Counted from the stretch's first letter, positions 41,519 through 50,709 are shown. The stretch is 64,000 nt of DNA from Microtetraspora sp. NBRC 13810 (GCF_030268685.1 NZ_BSRQ01000005.1:365617-429616), one strand, 5' to 3'. The notes: generated by a model from the sequence alone, not told the origin. Translations and numbers: made by a program.

Positions 41519-43864
41519 ATGAGATCCGCCCCGCCGATCCGCGTGAAGATCCTCAGGATCCTGCTGGTGCCGCTGATCTCGCTGATCACCCTGTGGGCCT
41601 ACCTCGCCTACGTCGACATCTCGGCCTTCACCGGGCTAGCGCACAGCACGAACCGGTACGACGCCGTAGGCGCCCCCACCCGCGCGCTGATCGTCGAGAT
41701 CCAGCGCGAACGCCAGCTCACCGCCGCGCTGACCGGCCGTACGGCGGGCGACCCGGAGCTGAAGGCGCAGCGGGAGCGCACCGACAGGGCGGCGGCCAGG
41801 ATCCGGGACGTCGCGGCGGCCGTGCAGCAGGACCCGCACATCGGCCCGCCGCCGGAGAACATCCAGGCGCTGCTCAACACGCTCGGCGGGCTGCCCGCCC
41901 TGCGCGACGCCGCCGACCTGGACCAGGTCCTCCCACTGCGGACGACGGAGGCGTTCAACGCGCTGGTCACCGTCGCCAACAGCCAGTTCGGCGACTCCGA
42001 GGTCAGCGACGTCTACTCCTACCAGGTGCTGCGCGGCCTGTCCTTCTACGGCTCGGCGGCGGAGTACCTCGCCAGGGAGAACGCCGTGCTCACCGTGGCC
42101 CTGGCCCGCGGGCGGATGACCCCGGCCGAGCACGCCTCCTTCGTCGCGGCGATGACCAGCCGCCGGCTCCAGCTCACCAACGCCGGCCGTGACATGGGCC
42201 CCGAGCTGACCGCCCTGCACGCCCGGCTTGAGGACAGCGACGCCTACAAGCGCTTCGAGCAGGCCGAGGACGAGCTCTACCGGTGGAACGTGGTCGGGCC
42301 GCCGCCGGTGGACCCGGACAGCTGGGGGCATGACGCGGGCGCCGCCTTCGCCGGGCTCAACGGCAACACCGACCAGGAGCTGCGCCGCGCCACGCTGAAG
42401 GGCCGGGACCTCGCCGTCGGCGGCCTGATGCGGATCGGCCTGGTCCTCGGGCTCGGCCTGCTCGCCGTCGTGCTGTCGATCTGGGCCTCCTACCGGTTCG
42501 GCCGCTCGCTGGTCAACGAGCTGAAGCGGCTCCAGGACTCCGCCGTCGAACTGGCCGAGGTGCGGCTGCCCAAGCTCGTCGAACGGCTGCGCAAGGGCGA
42601 GCACGTCAACCCCGCCGCGGAGGCCCCCGAGCTGGAACCGGCCAGGACCGCGGAGGTCGGCAGGGTCGTCGAGGCGTTCTCCGCCGTGCGGCGGACCGCG
42701 GTGGAGGCCGCCGTCGGCCAGGCCGTGCTGCGCAAGGGCGTCGGCCAGGTGTTCCTCAACCTGGCCCGGCGCAACCAGACCCTGCTGCACCGCCAGCTCA
42801 CCCTGCTCGACACCATGGAACGCGAGGTCGAGGAGCCGGAGACGCTCGAAGGGCTGTTCAAACTCGACCACCTCACCACCCGCATGCGCAGGCACGCGGA
42901 GAACCTCATCATCCTGGCCGACGCCGCGCCCGGCCGCCGCTGGCGCGACCCGGTGCCGCTCTACGACGTGGTGCGCAGCTCGGTGCTGGAGGTCGAGGAC
43001 TACACCCGGGTCACCGTGCTCGCGATGCCGCAGGCGCCGTTGCTCGTCGGCCCCGCGGTGACCGACGTGATCCACCTCATCGCCGAGCTGGTGGAGAACG
43101 CCACCGTCTTCTCCCCGCCGAACACCGCCGTGCAGGTGCGCGGCTCGGTGGCGGCCAACGGCTTCGCCCTGGAGGTCGAGGACCGCGGCCTGGGGCTCAA
43201 CCCGGCCACCATGGCCGAACTGAACGCCCAGCTCGCCACCCATCCGGAGTTCGACCTGGCGGGCACCGACCGGATGGGACTCTTCGTGGTGTCCCGGCTG
43301 GCCGCCAGACACGGAATCAAGGTCCGGCTGCGGCCCTCGCCGTACGACGGCACCACGGCGATCGTGATGCTGCCACCGAGCCTGCTGGCCGAGCCCGCTC
43401 CCGACGGCACCCCGGGGAACGGCGTCTCCCTGTTCGACGCCGGTCCGCTCTACCCGGCCGGACGGACCATGTCCGCCGCCGCGCCCGCGGTCCGCGGCAT
43501 GCCGCCGGTGCGCGCGCTGACCCCCGCCCCCCGGCCGTTCACACCACCGCTGTCCGCGCCGGTCCCGGCCCCGCCCATCGGCCCAGGCCGCGACAGCCAC
43601 CGTGACAACCACCGCGACACCCATCGCGACGACGATTTCGACGACCTCGACGGCCTGCCGGTCCGGGTACGGCAGGCCAGCCTGGCACCGCAACTACGCA
43701 AGCCACCCGCACGGAAGGACCGCGACGTCACCACCCGCTCCCCGGAAGAGCTCCTCGACCTGATGACCTCCATGCAGGAGGGCTGGCGGAAGGGGCGCAG
43801 CGAGGCCGAGCGGCACCGTGACGTGTGGAACGGAAAGGACCTCCATGACCGACGCGAGAGCTGA
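41519..43864 (+). CDS. cvnA: Conservon sensor kinase-like protein CvnA
   Basis: The product (781 aa) has a membrane helix near 13-31, an extracytoplasmic nitrate/nitrite-sensor-like (NIT) region (about 50-290), a second membrane helix (about 301-325) and a HAMP-like linker. A dimerisation segment with DHLTTRMRRHAENLIILAD (about 445-463) and a HATPase domain (ELVENATVFSPP, about 523-534; GLFVVSRLAARHG near 585) follow, then a long Pro-rich, His/Asp-rich tail. In Streptomyces conservons CvnA acts with CvnB-D like a membrane-coupled GTPase receptor complex. The ATG at 41519 has CAGGA upstream. cvnB starts within its last 20 bases. Confidence 0.9.
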   Translation: MRSAPPIRVKILRILLVPLISLITLWAYLAYVDISAFTGLAHSTNRYDAVGAPTRALIVEIQRERQLTAALTGRTAGDPELKAQRERTDRAAARIRDVAAAVQQDPHIGPPPENIQALLNTLGGLPALRDAADLDQVLPLRTTEAFNALVTVANSQFGDSEVSDVYSYQVLRGLSFYGSAAEYLARENAVLTVALARGRMTPAEHASFVAAMTSRRLQLTNAGRDMGPELTALHARLEDSDAYKRFEQAEDELYRWNVVGPPPVDPDSWGHDAGAAFAGLNGNTDQELRRATLKGRDLAVGGLMRIGLVLGLGLLAVVLSIWASYRFGRSLVNELKRLQDSAVELAEVRLPKLVERLRKGEHVNPAAEAPELEPARTAEVGRVVEAFSAVRRTAVEAAVGQAVLRKGVGQVFLNLARRNQTLLHRQLTLLDTMEREVEEPETLEGLFKLDHLTTRMRRHAENLIILADAAPGRRWRDPVPLYDVVRSSVLEVEDYTRVTVLAMPQAPLLVGPAVTDVIHLIAELVENATVFSPPNTAVQVRGSVAANGFALEVEDRGLGLNPATMAELNAQLATHPEFDLAGTDRMGLFVVSRLAARHGIKVRLRPSPYDGTTAIVMLPPSLLAEPAPDGTPGNGVSLFDAGPLYPAGRTMSAAAPAVRGMPPVRALTPAPRPFTPPLSAPVPAPPIGPGRDSHRDNHRDTHRDDDFDDLDGLPVRVRQASLAPQLRKPPARKDRDVTTRSPEELLDLMTSMQEGWRKGRSEAERHRDVWNGKDLHDRRES

Positions 43865-44270
43865 GCTCAGCTGGCTGCTCGACGATCTGACCCAGCGCGT
43901 CGCGGGCGTTCGGCACGCGATCGTGCTGTCGGCCGACGGCCTGGCGATGGGCGGCTCGAAAGGGCTGACCCGGGAGGACACCGAGCACCTCTCGGCCATC
44001 GCGGCGGGCAGCCACAGCCTGGCGATGGGCGCGGGACGGCACTTCGCGCTGGGCGGCGTACGCCAGACGATCATCGAGCTGGAGGGCGGGTTCCTGTTCG
44101 TCACGGCCGCCGGTCAGGGCGCCCGGCTGGCCGTGCTGGCTGCGGGTGACGCCGAGCTGGGCCAGGTGACGTACGAGATGGCGCTGCTCGTCAAGCGGGT
44201 GGGCGAGCACCTGTCCACCCAGCCGAGGGGAGCGGCCCCGGCACCCGCCTGGAACGGAACGGGGCCGTGA
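43845..44270 (+). CDS. cvnB: Conservon roadblock/LC7 protein CvnB
   Basis: The product (141 aa) is a roadblock/LC7-fold protein: ELSWLLDDLTQRVAGVRHAI, VLSADGLAMGGSKGL and a central GGFLFVTAAGQGARLAVLAA strand pair. Such proteins bind and regulate the small GTPase of the same operon, like MglB for MglA. The ATG at 43845 overlaps the 3' end of cvnA. Its own end overlaps cvnC by four bases (GTGA), so translation is coupled along the operon. Confidence 0.92.
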   Translation: MTDARAELSWLLDDLTQRVAGVRHAIVLSADGLAMGGSKGLTREDTEHLSAIAAGSHSLAMGAGRHFALGGVRQTIIELEGGFLFVTAAGQGARLAVLAAGDAELGQVTYEMALLVKRVGEHLSTQPRGAAPAPAWNGTGP

Positions 44271-44620
44271 CGGACGACGACGACCCAGGACCGCTGGTCA
44301 GGCTGTTCGGGCTCACGGGCGGCCGGGTGCGGCCGTCCGGTGAGACGTTCGACCTGGTGGCGATCGTCACGACGGTCAGCATGCCGTTCGAGCCCGTCGG
44401 CCTGAATCCCGAGCACGAGTCCATGCTGGACATCTGCCTCAGGCCGACCCCGGTGGCGGACGTGGCGGCGCAGCTCCGGCTGCCGCTCAACATCACCCGT
44501 GTGCTGCTCGGCGACCTGCGGCGCGAGGGCCTGGTGACCATCGACGCCCCGCGGCCCGCCCAGCAGCTGATCGACGAACGCATCTACAGGGAAGTGCTCC
44601 ATGGAATTCGCAGGCTCTGA
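44267..44620 (+). CDS. cvnC: Conservon DUF742 protein CvnC
   Basis: The product (117 aa) is a DUF742 protein with LVRLFGLTGGRVRPS near the start and a winged-helix-like part (VADVAAQLRLPLNITRVLLG, about 65-84) ending in DEIYREVLHG-like residues (DERIYREVLHGIRRL). CvnC proteins form part of the conservon complex; the precise role is unknown. It overlaps cvnB by four bases and cvnD by twenty. Confidence 0.92.
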   Translation: MTDDDDPGPLVRLFGLTGGRVRPSGETFDLVAIVTTVSMPFEPVGLNPEHESMLDICLRPTPVADVAAQLRLPLNITRVLLGDLRREGLVTIDAPRPAQQLIDERIYREVLHGIRRL

Positions 44621-45209
44621 ACGCTCCCGGCCGGCCGGTGTGGCGCTCACGGCAGGCCCGACCGCCCTGAAGATCCTGGTCGCGGGCGGTTTCGGCGTCG
44701 GCAAGACCACCATGGTCGGGTCGATCAGCGAGATCCGCCCGCTGCACACCGAGGAACTCCTGAGCGACCGCGGCGTGGGCGTGGACGACACCTCAGGCGT
44801 GGAAGGCAAGATCACCACCACGGTGGCGCTGGACTTCGGCCGGATCACCATCCGCGAGGGCCTGTGGCTCTACCTCTTCGGCACCCCGGGCCAGGACCGG
44901 TTCTGGTTCATGTGGGACGAGCTGTCGCTGGGCGCCCTGGGAGCCGTCGTGCTCGCCGACACCCGCCGGCTGCAGGACTGCTTCCCGGCCGTGGACTACT
45001 TCGAGCAGCGCGGCCTGCCGTTCGTGGTCGCGGTCAACTGCTTCGACGGCGCCCGCCGGCACGACCCGGCCAAGGTACGGCGGGCGCTCGGCCTGGACGC
45101 GGCCACCCCGGTCGTCATGTGCGACGCCCGGCACCGGGCGTCCGTCAAGGAGGTCCTGACCACCCTCGTCACGCACGCGGTCGGCGGCGCGTACCGGCAC
45201 GTGGACTGA
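44601..45209 (+). CDS. cvnD: Conservon small GTPase CvnD
   Basis: The product (202 aa) is a Ras-like GTPase of the conservon (MglA/Rup-like) group. The P-loop is GGFGVGKTT (about 29-37), the switch II region FGTPGQDRFW (about 93-102) with a Gly-Thr-Pro start in place of the classical DTAG, and NCFD stands in for the base-recognition NKxD motif. It should cycle between GTP and GDP under control of CvnB and the sensor. It completes the cvnABCD operon; no linked cytochrome P450 gene follows, unlike some conservons. Confidence 0.92.
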   Translation: MEFAGSERSRPAGVALTAGPTALKILVAGGFGVGKTTMVGSISEIRPLHTEELLSDRGVGVDDTSGVEGKITTTVALDFGRITIREGLWLYLFGTPGQDRFWFMWDELSLGALGAVVLADTRRLQDCFPAVDYFEQRGLPFVVAVNCFDGARRHDPAKVRRALGLDAATPVVMCDARHRASVKEVLTTLVTHAVGGAYRHVD

Positions 45210-45211
45210 GG

Positions 45212-46354
45212 TCAGCGCCTGACCGCTCGCAGGACGACGAACTTCGGGTTGCTCGCGACCACCTCGCAGCCGCCGAAGAGGCGGCGCAGTTTGGCGTGGT
45301 AGCCGAGATGCCGGTTGCCCACCACCCACAGCTCGCCGCCGCGGCGGAGCGCGGCCCGCGAGCCGGTGAACATCCGCCAGGCGGTGTCGTCGGACATCGC
45401 CCGGTGCGTGTGGAACGGCGGATTGTTCAGCACGACGTCCACCGAACCGGCCGGGATCCCGGACATGCCGTCGGCGACGACGAACTCCGCCCGGCCGCCG
45501 GCGTTCGCCTCGAAGGTGGCCCGGGCGGAGGCCACCGCCTGGTGGGACTCGTCCACGAAGGTCACCTCCGCGCCGCCCAGCGCCGCGGCCAGCCCGACCA
45601 CGCCGTTGCCGCAGCCGAGGTCCACCACGCGTCCCGGGCCGATCCGGTCCGGGAGGCTGGTCAGGAAGAAGCGGGTGCCGACGTCGAGGCGGTCGGCGCA
45701 GAAGACGCCCGCGTGGCTGGTCACCGTCCGGCCGGAGACGGCGCCGATCCCGTCCGGCAGCGCGTAGGTCAGCGGCCACGGGTTGACGCCGCGGTCGATC
45801 GCCGGGTCCGGCGCGCAGTGGATGAGCCGGGCCTTCTTCGCCGCCAGCGACGTCTTCGTCGGCCCGAGGATCCGCTCGAACAGCCGCAGCGTCGAAGTGT
45901 GGATCTCGGTGACCATCCCCGCCCCGACGACGACCGTGCCCGCGTGCACGTGCGGCGCGAGCCGGTGCAACTGGTCCTCCAGCAGCGCGAGGCTCTTCGG
46001 CACCCGCACGAGCAGCACGTCGATCCGCTCCGGCGGCGCGTCCCTGCTGGTCAGCAGGTGCACGGCGGCCTCTGCGGCGCCGTTGCGCCGCAGGTTGGCC
46101 CGGGTCGCCTCCTGGGCGAGGAACGAGTCGCTGATCTGCGTCGGCCGGCACCCCGCCAGCGCGGTGACCAGCGCCCCCCACCGGTCGCCCAGCACGACCA
46201 CCTGGCCGGACAGGTCCACCGGCTCCCCGTCGATCCCGTCGAGATGCCGCAGCAGATACTCGTCGGCCGCGTCCCATGCGCGTAGTTGATCCCGTGGATC
46301 CTCGGGAAACCGGGCGAGCTCGAACTCGCCTCTGGACGTCGTCAACCGGTTCAT
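45212..46354 (-). CDS. RlmG/RsmC-like rRNA methyltransferase
   Basis: The product (380 aa) has two Rossmann-like halves, as in RlmG and RsmC. The C-terminal half holds the S-adenosylmethionine motif VVDLGCGNGVVGLAAALGGA (about 234-253) and the catalytic NNPPFH (about 301-306) of guanine-N2 methyltransferases. The N-terminal half is the degenerate copy used for RNA binding. The expected target is a guanine in rRNA. The ATG at 46354 is preferred; a 30-residue upstream extension is low-quality. It converges with cvnD, with two bases between stops. Confidence 0.85.
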   Translation of the reverse strand: MNRLTTSRGEFELARFPEDPRDQLRAWDAADEYLLRHLDGIDGEPVDLSGQVVVLGDRWGALVTALAGCRPTQISDSFLAQEATRANLRRNGAAEAAVHLLTSRDAPPERIDVLLVRVPKSLALLEDQLHRLAPHVHAGTVVVGAGMVTEIHTSTLRLFERILGPTKTSLAAKKARLIHCAPDPAIDRGVNPWPLTYALPDGIGAVSGRTVTSHAGVFCADRLDVGTRFFLTSLPDRIGPGRVVDLGCGNGVVGLAAALGGAEVTFVDESHQAVASARATFEANAGGRAEFVVADGMSGIPAGSVDVVLNNPPFHTHRAMSDDTAWRMFTGSRAALRRGGELWVVGNRHLGYHAKLRRLFGGCEVVASNPKFVVLRAVRR

Positions 46355-46506
46355 CGCCGTCAGGCTAGCGACTCCACCGCCCGATCCCCAATGACAGGCC
46401 GGGAGGACCCGGCGGCGGGGGACCTGCCGGTCGGCGTTCGTCACGCACCCTCCGGGGCGGGACGCGCGGAACGATTCCTTTGGGAAGACTATGCTTTCGT
46501 CCCGGT

Positions 46507-48606
46507 ATGCGAAGTGTGGGAGAGCGGCAACCCGGGGTGGCGCGGGGGATCGCCGCCGTGGTGGTGGCCGGGTTCGCGGCCGTATACGGGTTCGCCGGGT
46601 CGCCGCTGGCGGTCGTCGTGTTCGGGCTGCAGCTTGTCTACGTTTTCCCGGGGCTGCGCAGGTTCCGGGGGAAGTGGCTGCTCGCCGTACAGGCCGTGGT
46701 GGTCTACGCGGCGGTGCTCGGGTCCGGGACCTCGGTGGGGATTCTCGGGTTCCTGGGCGGGTCGCTGCTGCTCACGTCCTGGTGGCCGCTGGCCGTACCG
46801 GTCGCGGTCAGCGCGGCGGTGCTCGGGCCCGCGGACCCGGCGATCAGCATGGTGCTCATGAGCCTGCTGATCTGTGGCCTGACCAGGCTCGCCGAGCGGG
46901 TCGAGGAGGTGCACGCCGCGCGGCTGACCCTGGCGGTGGCGGCGGTCGCGGAGGAGCGGCTGCGGATCGCCGCCGAGCTGAGCCAGGGGCTCGGCAGGGG
47001 ACTCGCCGAGGTCGCCAGGGGGGTGCGGCTGGCCCTCGCCGAGCCGGACCGCGCGACGGAGACGCTGGGCGAGGTCACCGGCACCGCCCGCGGCTTCCTC
47101 ACCGACGCCAGGAACGCCGCGGCCGGCTACCGCGCCACCTCGCTGGCGCCCGAGGTGACCACCGCCCGCGCGATGCTCGCCGCCGCCGGAGTGACGGCGG
47201 AGGTGCGGTCCGGCGAGGTCGAACCGGCCGGCCCGGCGGGGGCGCTGCTCGCCACCGTCCTGCGCGAGGCGGTCACCGAGATCGTCCGCCGGGCCACCGC
47301 GCGGACCTGCCTGATCGAGGTCTCCGGCACCCCGGGCACCCCGGGCACCGTACGGCTCCGCGTGATCAGCGACGACTCCAGCACGGCCGAGGACGCGGGG
47401 TTCGGCGACCTCCCGGGCCGGGTCGCCGCGGCCGGCGGCGTGCTCACCACCGGCCTGACCGCCGAGGGACGGCTGGTCGTCGAGGCCGTACTGCCCGACG
47501 TCCGGCAGCCGCTGGTGCCCGCCGACGACCGGGGCGCCTTCTGGCTCTCCATGGCCCTGCTGGCCGCGGTGCTGGTCGGCTTCTCGGTCAAGGCGCTGCT
47601 CATCGTGCCGGGCGCCATGATCGTGCCGGCCGCCGTCTGCCTCGTCGCGATCGTCTTCATGCAGCTCAGGTCCGTGACCGGATGGCACGTGGCGGGGCTC
47701 GGCCTGATGACGGCGCTCACCTACCTGCCGATCCTGGTCTTCGGGCGGCCCTGGCTGGGGTTGGCCGGGTTCCTCGCCGGGCCGCTGCTGCTCAGCCTCC
47801 GGTGGGCGGTGGCCTGGCCGCTGGTGGCGGGCTTGACGGGGAGCGTCGCGCTCCTGGCGGTGTGGCTGGAGCTGCCGGCCGCGCTGGTGGTCAACTACGC
47901 CGTGAGCACGGTGGTGACCGGCCTGGTCGTGTACGGGCTGATCCGGCTGGCGCAACAGGTGCGGGAGCTCCATGCGGCGCGGCAGGAGCTCGCCCGCGCC
48001 GCGGTCGTCGAGGAGCGCCTCCGCGCCGCCCGTGACCTGCACGACCTGCTCGGCCACAGCATGGCCGCGATCCTGCTCAAGTGCGAGCTGGCCCGCCGGC
48101 TGGACCCGGACCGCGCCCGCGCCGAACTGGCGGACGTGCTGGCGATGACCGAGCGCGCCGAGGCGGACATGCGGGCGGTGTCCGGCGGGACCGTCCGTGA
48201 GATGTCCCTGGAGTCGGAGGTCCGCTCGGCCCGCTCCGTGCTGTCCGCCGCGGGCATCGCGACCGACTCCGACCTGGCGGTGGGGGACCTTCCCGCGGAC
48301 GTCGAGCACGTGCTCGGCGTGGTGCTCAGGGAGGCGGTGACGAACGTGCTCCGGCACAGTTCGGCCACCTCCTGCCTGATCTCGGCCACCCCGTGGGACG
48401 GCGGCGTACGGCTCCGCGTCCGCAACGACGGCGCCCGCCCGGCCGGGCGCGGGCGGGGCTCGTCCGGCCTCGGCAACCTGACCGTACGCCTGGCGGCCCT
48501 GGGCGGCACCCTCACCACCGAGACCACCGGCGACCGGTTCGAGCTGGACGCCTGGATCCCGATGGACCGGGCCGCGGCGGGCGCCGGGGTCACGGCAGGG
48601 CGATGA
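46507..48606 (+). CDS. Two-module DesK-type histidine kinase, first module degenerate
   Basis: The protein (699 aa) is two NarL/DesK-type kinases fused head to tail. Module 1 has membrane helices in ~12-130, then a HisKA_3-like helix RIAAELSQGLGRGL (about 153-166) where Ser replaces the phospho-accepting His, and a weak ATPase domain. Module 2 has membrane helices at ~340-480, an intact RAARDLHDLLGHSMAAI (His near residue 511) and an ATPase domain with EAVTNVLRHS and GSSGLGNL. Only module 2 should autophosphorylate; module 1 may sense or regulate. No adjacent response regulator exists; the NarL-type regulator at 50.8-51.4 kb is the nearest candidate. The ATG at 46507 has no ribosome-binding site. 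Confidence 0.85.
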   Translation: MRSVGERQPGVARGIAAVVVAGFAAVYGFAGSPLAVVVFGLQLVYVFPGLRRFRGKWLLAVQAVVVYAAVLGSGTSVGILGFLGGSLLLTSWWPLAVPVAVSAAVLGPADPAISMVLMSLLICGLTRLAERVEEVHAARLTLAVAAVAEERLRIAAELSQGLGRGLAEVARGVRLALAEPDRATETLGEVTGTARGFLTDARNAAAGYRATSLAPEVTTARAMLAAAGVTAEVRSGEVEPAGPAGALLATVLREAVTEIVRRATARTCLIEVSGTPGTPGTVRLRVISDDSSTAEDAGFGDLPGRVAAAGGVLTTGLTAEGRLVVEAVLPDVRQPLVPADDRGAFWLSMALLAAVLVGFSVKALLIVPGAMIVPAAVCLVAIVFMQLRSVTGWHVAGLGLMTALTYLPILVFGRPWLGLAGFLAGPLLLSLRWAVAWPLVAGLTGSVALLAVWLELPAALVVNYAVSTVVTGLVVYGLIRLAQQVRELHAARQELARAAVVEERLRAARDLHDLLGHSMAAILLKCELARRLDPDRARAELADVLAMTERAEADMRAVSGGTVREMSLESEVRSARSVLSAAGIATDSDLAVGDLPADVEHVLGVVLREAVTNVLRHSSATSCLISATPWDGGVRLRVRNDGARPAGRGRGSSGLGNLTVRLAALGGTLTTETTGDRFELDAWIPMDRAAAGAGVTAGR

Positions 48607-48654
48607 CGACCCCCGCCGGGCACGTCGGCGGAACCGGCAGAGCGTCTTGCGGCG

Positions 48655-49539
48655 CTAGTCGACGGGGAAGAGCGCACGGAGGTTGCGCACGCCGGGATGG
48701 GAGTCGGCCCGGCGCCAGGCTAGATCGAGGGTGATCGGCGGGCCCGGCGGGGTGAGCGGCCGGAACACCACGTCGTCACGGCGCAGCCGGGCCTCGGAAC
48801 CGGGGACCAGGGAGACGCCGATGCCGGTCGCCACCAGGCCGATGATGCTCTGCATCCGGGTGGCCTCCTGGACGACGCGCGGTTCGAAGCCCGCCCCGGC
48901 GGCCAGCTCGACGATCAGGTCGTGGAACATCGGGCCGCGCCGGCGGGGGAAGAGCACGAACGCCTCGTCCCGCAGCCTGGCCAGCGGCAGCGGGTCGAGC
49001 CTGGCCAGCGGATGCCCGGCGTGCAGCACCGCCAGCATCGGTTCGCGCGCCACGACCCTGGTCGCGACCGTCTGCGCGGCCTGCCAGCCGACCGGCCCGC
49101 GGATCAGGCCCACGTCGATGCCGACGGCGGTGAGCAGCTCGATCTGCTGGGCGCTGGTGAGCTCCTGGAGGACGACCTCCACCCCCGGATACCGGGCCCG
49201 GAACGCGCGCAGGACCGGCGGCAGCGTGACGTTCATCGCCGAGCCTACGAAGCCGACGGCCAGCCGCCCCGCCTCACCGCGCCCGGCCTGCCTGGCCAGC
49301 TCGGCGGCCCGCCCGGCGTGCGCGAGCGACCGCCTGGCCTCGGCCACGAACGCCTCCCCGGCCGCGGTGATCTGGACACTCCGGGTGTTCCGCTCGAACA
49401 GTACGACCCCGAGCTCCTCTTCCAGCCTGCGGATCTGCTGGCTGAACGGCGGCTGGCGGACCCCCGCCCGCTGGGCCGCCCGCCCGAAGTGCCGCTCCTC
49501 GGCCAGCAGGACGGCGTACTCCATCTGCCGCAGGTTCAT
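48655..49539 (-). CDS. LysR-family transcriptional regulator
   Basis: The product (294 aa) has an N-terminal LysR helix-turn-helix (HFGRAAQRAGVRQPPFSQQI, about 17-36, then RRLEEELGVVLFERNTR) and a periplasmic-binding-protein-like effector domain (about 90-294). The effector part reads GRLAVGFVGSAMNVTLPPVL and ends with PGVRNLRALF. It resembles BenM/CatR-type regulators of aromatic catabolism, but no catabolic gene is adjacent. The start codon lies in the first copy of a 41-bp duplication. The alpha/beta hydrolase gene precedes it on the same strand. Confidence 0.9.
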   Translation of the reverse strand: MNLRQMEYAVLLAEERHFGRAAQRAGVRQPPFSQQIRRLEEELGVVLFERNTRSVQITAAGEAFVAEARRSLAHAGRAAELARQAGRGEAGRLAVGFVGSAMNVTLPPVLRAFRARYPGVEVVLQELTSAQQIELLTAVGIDVGLIRGPVGWQAAQTVATRVVAREPMLAVLHAGHPLARLDPLPLARLRDEAFVLFPRRRGPMFHDLIVELAAGAGFEPRVVQEATRMQSIIGLVATGIGVSLVPGSEARLRRDDVVFRPLTPPGPPITLDLAWRRADSHPGVRNLRALFPVD

Positions 49540-49613
49540 CGGCCCAGCATAGGAATCAGCGCGAAGCGCCCAAGGTTCATCGGCCCAGCATAGGAATCAG
49601 CGCGAAGCGCCCA
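49532..49613. repeat. 41-bp perfect tandem duplication
   Basis: Bases 49532-49572 are repeated exactly at 49573-49613. Copy 1 contains the LysR start codon; copy 2 contains the stop codon of the hydrolase. The duplication spaces the two genes and leaves a second ATG (49578-49580) that opens only a 14-codon frame. Confidence 0.95.
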
Positions 49614-50709
49614 GGAAGCCCAGCACCTCGGCCACGAACCGGTCCCTGCCGCGCTCGGCCCGGTCCAGGTGCACATAATGCGTCGCGTCCGCGAGCTCGA
49701 CCGAGCGGACGGCGGCGGCCCTGGTCAGGTGCCGTTCCAGCATGGCCACGTCCTGCGCGCGGCTCCAGAAGTCGCGCTCGCTCCGCACGACCAGGGTCGG
49801 CGCGGTGATCAGGCCGGCGTCCCACAACTGGCGGCCGGTGGCGAGATGGAAACTGTCCTCCAGCGCCCCGGACGGCGCCCGGAAACTCGGCGGCGTACGG
49901 CTGCCGCTGGTCGGGTCGGAGGCCAGCGCCGCCCTGACGTAGGCGTCCACGACCGCGGGATCACGCCACACGCTCTTGTCCGGCACCGGGATGCTGTCGT
50001 CCCACGAGGGCGACAAGCCGGCGCCGGTGGACAGCCGGTAGGCGCCGAACCGGGCGGCGTTGAACCGGCCGGGCCGCTCCGGATCCTCGAAGTCGCTGCC
50101 CGGCCCCATCGTGGGGTGCCCGGTCACCGGCCCGTACAGCGTGTTGTACAGCACCAGGTGGCTCACCCGGTTCGTGTACGTCGCCGCGTACTGTCCCAGC
50201 CAGTGACCGCCGGTGGCCCACCCGAGCAAAGCCACCTTGCCGTCGGGATGGGCGGCGCGGGTGCGCCGGGACACCTCCTCGACCACGGCGGCCACGTCCC
50301 GGACGACCTCGTCGGAGCGGACGGCGGGCGGGCCGGCGGACGGCGGCCGGGACATTGCGGCGGGCCGGGTGGAGCCGCCGTATCCCCGGGCGTCCATCAC
50401 GAAGACCCGGTGGCCGGCGCGGGCCAGGTCGGCGGCGAGGGACCCGCCCGGCACCGGCAGGTCGAAACTGGCCACCCCCGGCACCCGGGCGCCGTGCAGC
50501 AGCAGCACCGGGCGTTTCGCCGCCCGCCCGCCGCCGGCCCGCACCTCGCGCACGGCGAGGCTCACCCCTTCGTCGCCCCGGACCCGGAAGTCCGTGCGCA
50601 CCAGCCCGCCGGAACCCGCCCCGCCCGACTGGTCGGCCTCCTCCGGCCCGCCGTCCGTCACCGCCAGCATGGTCGCGGCGGCCAGCACGAGATGAAGCAC
50701 CCGGCCCAT
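49597..50709 (-). CDS. Exported alpha/beta hydrolase-fold protein with altered nucleophile
   Basis: The product (370 aa) has a short hydrophobic signal-like start (RVLHLVLAAATMLAV), then an acidic Gly-rich linker. An alpha/beta-hydrolase fold follows, with the oxyanion segment VLLLHGARVPG, the strand-4 VFVMDARGYGGST, Asp in VVRSERDFW and His in ATHYVHLD. The nucleophile elbow, expected as GWSxGG, reads GWATGG, with Ala165 where the serine should be. Classical hydrolysis therefore seems impossible unless another residue substitutes. Start ATG 50709. It ends in a 41-bp duplication. Confidence 0.82.
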   Translation of the reverse strand: MGRVLHLVLAAATMLAVTDGGPEEADQSGGAGSGGLVRTDFRVRGDEGVSLAVREVRAGGGRAAKRPVLLLHGARVPGVASFDLPVPGGSLAADLARAGHRVFVMDARGYGGSTRPAAMSRPPSAGPPAVRSDEVVRDVAAVVEEVSRRTRAAHPDGKVALLGWATGGHWLGQYAATYTNRVSHLVLYNTLYGPVTGHPTMGPGSDFEDPERPGRFNAARFGAYRLSTGAGLSPSWDDSIPVPDKSVWRDPAVVDAYVRAALASDPTSGSRTPPSFRAPSGALEDSFHLATGRQLWDAGLITAPTLVVRSERDFWSRAQDVAMLERHLTRAAAVRSVELADATHYVHLDRAERGRDRFVAEVLGFLGASR

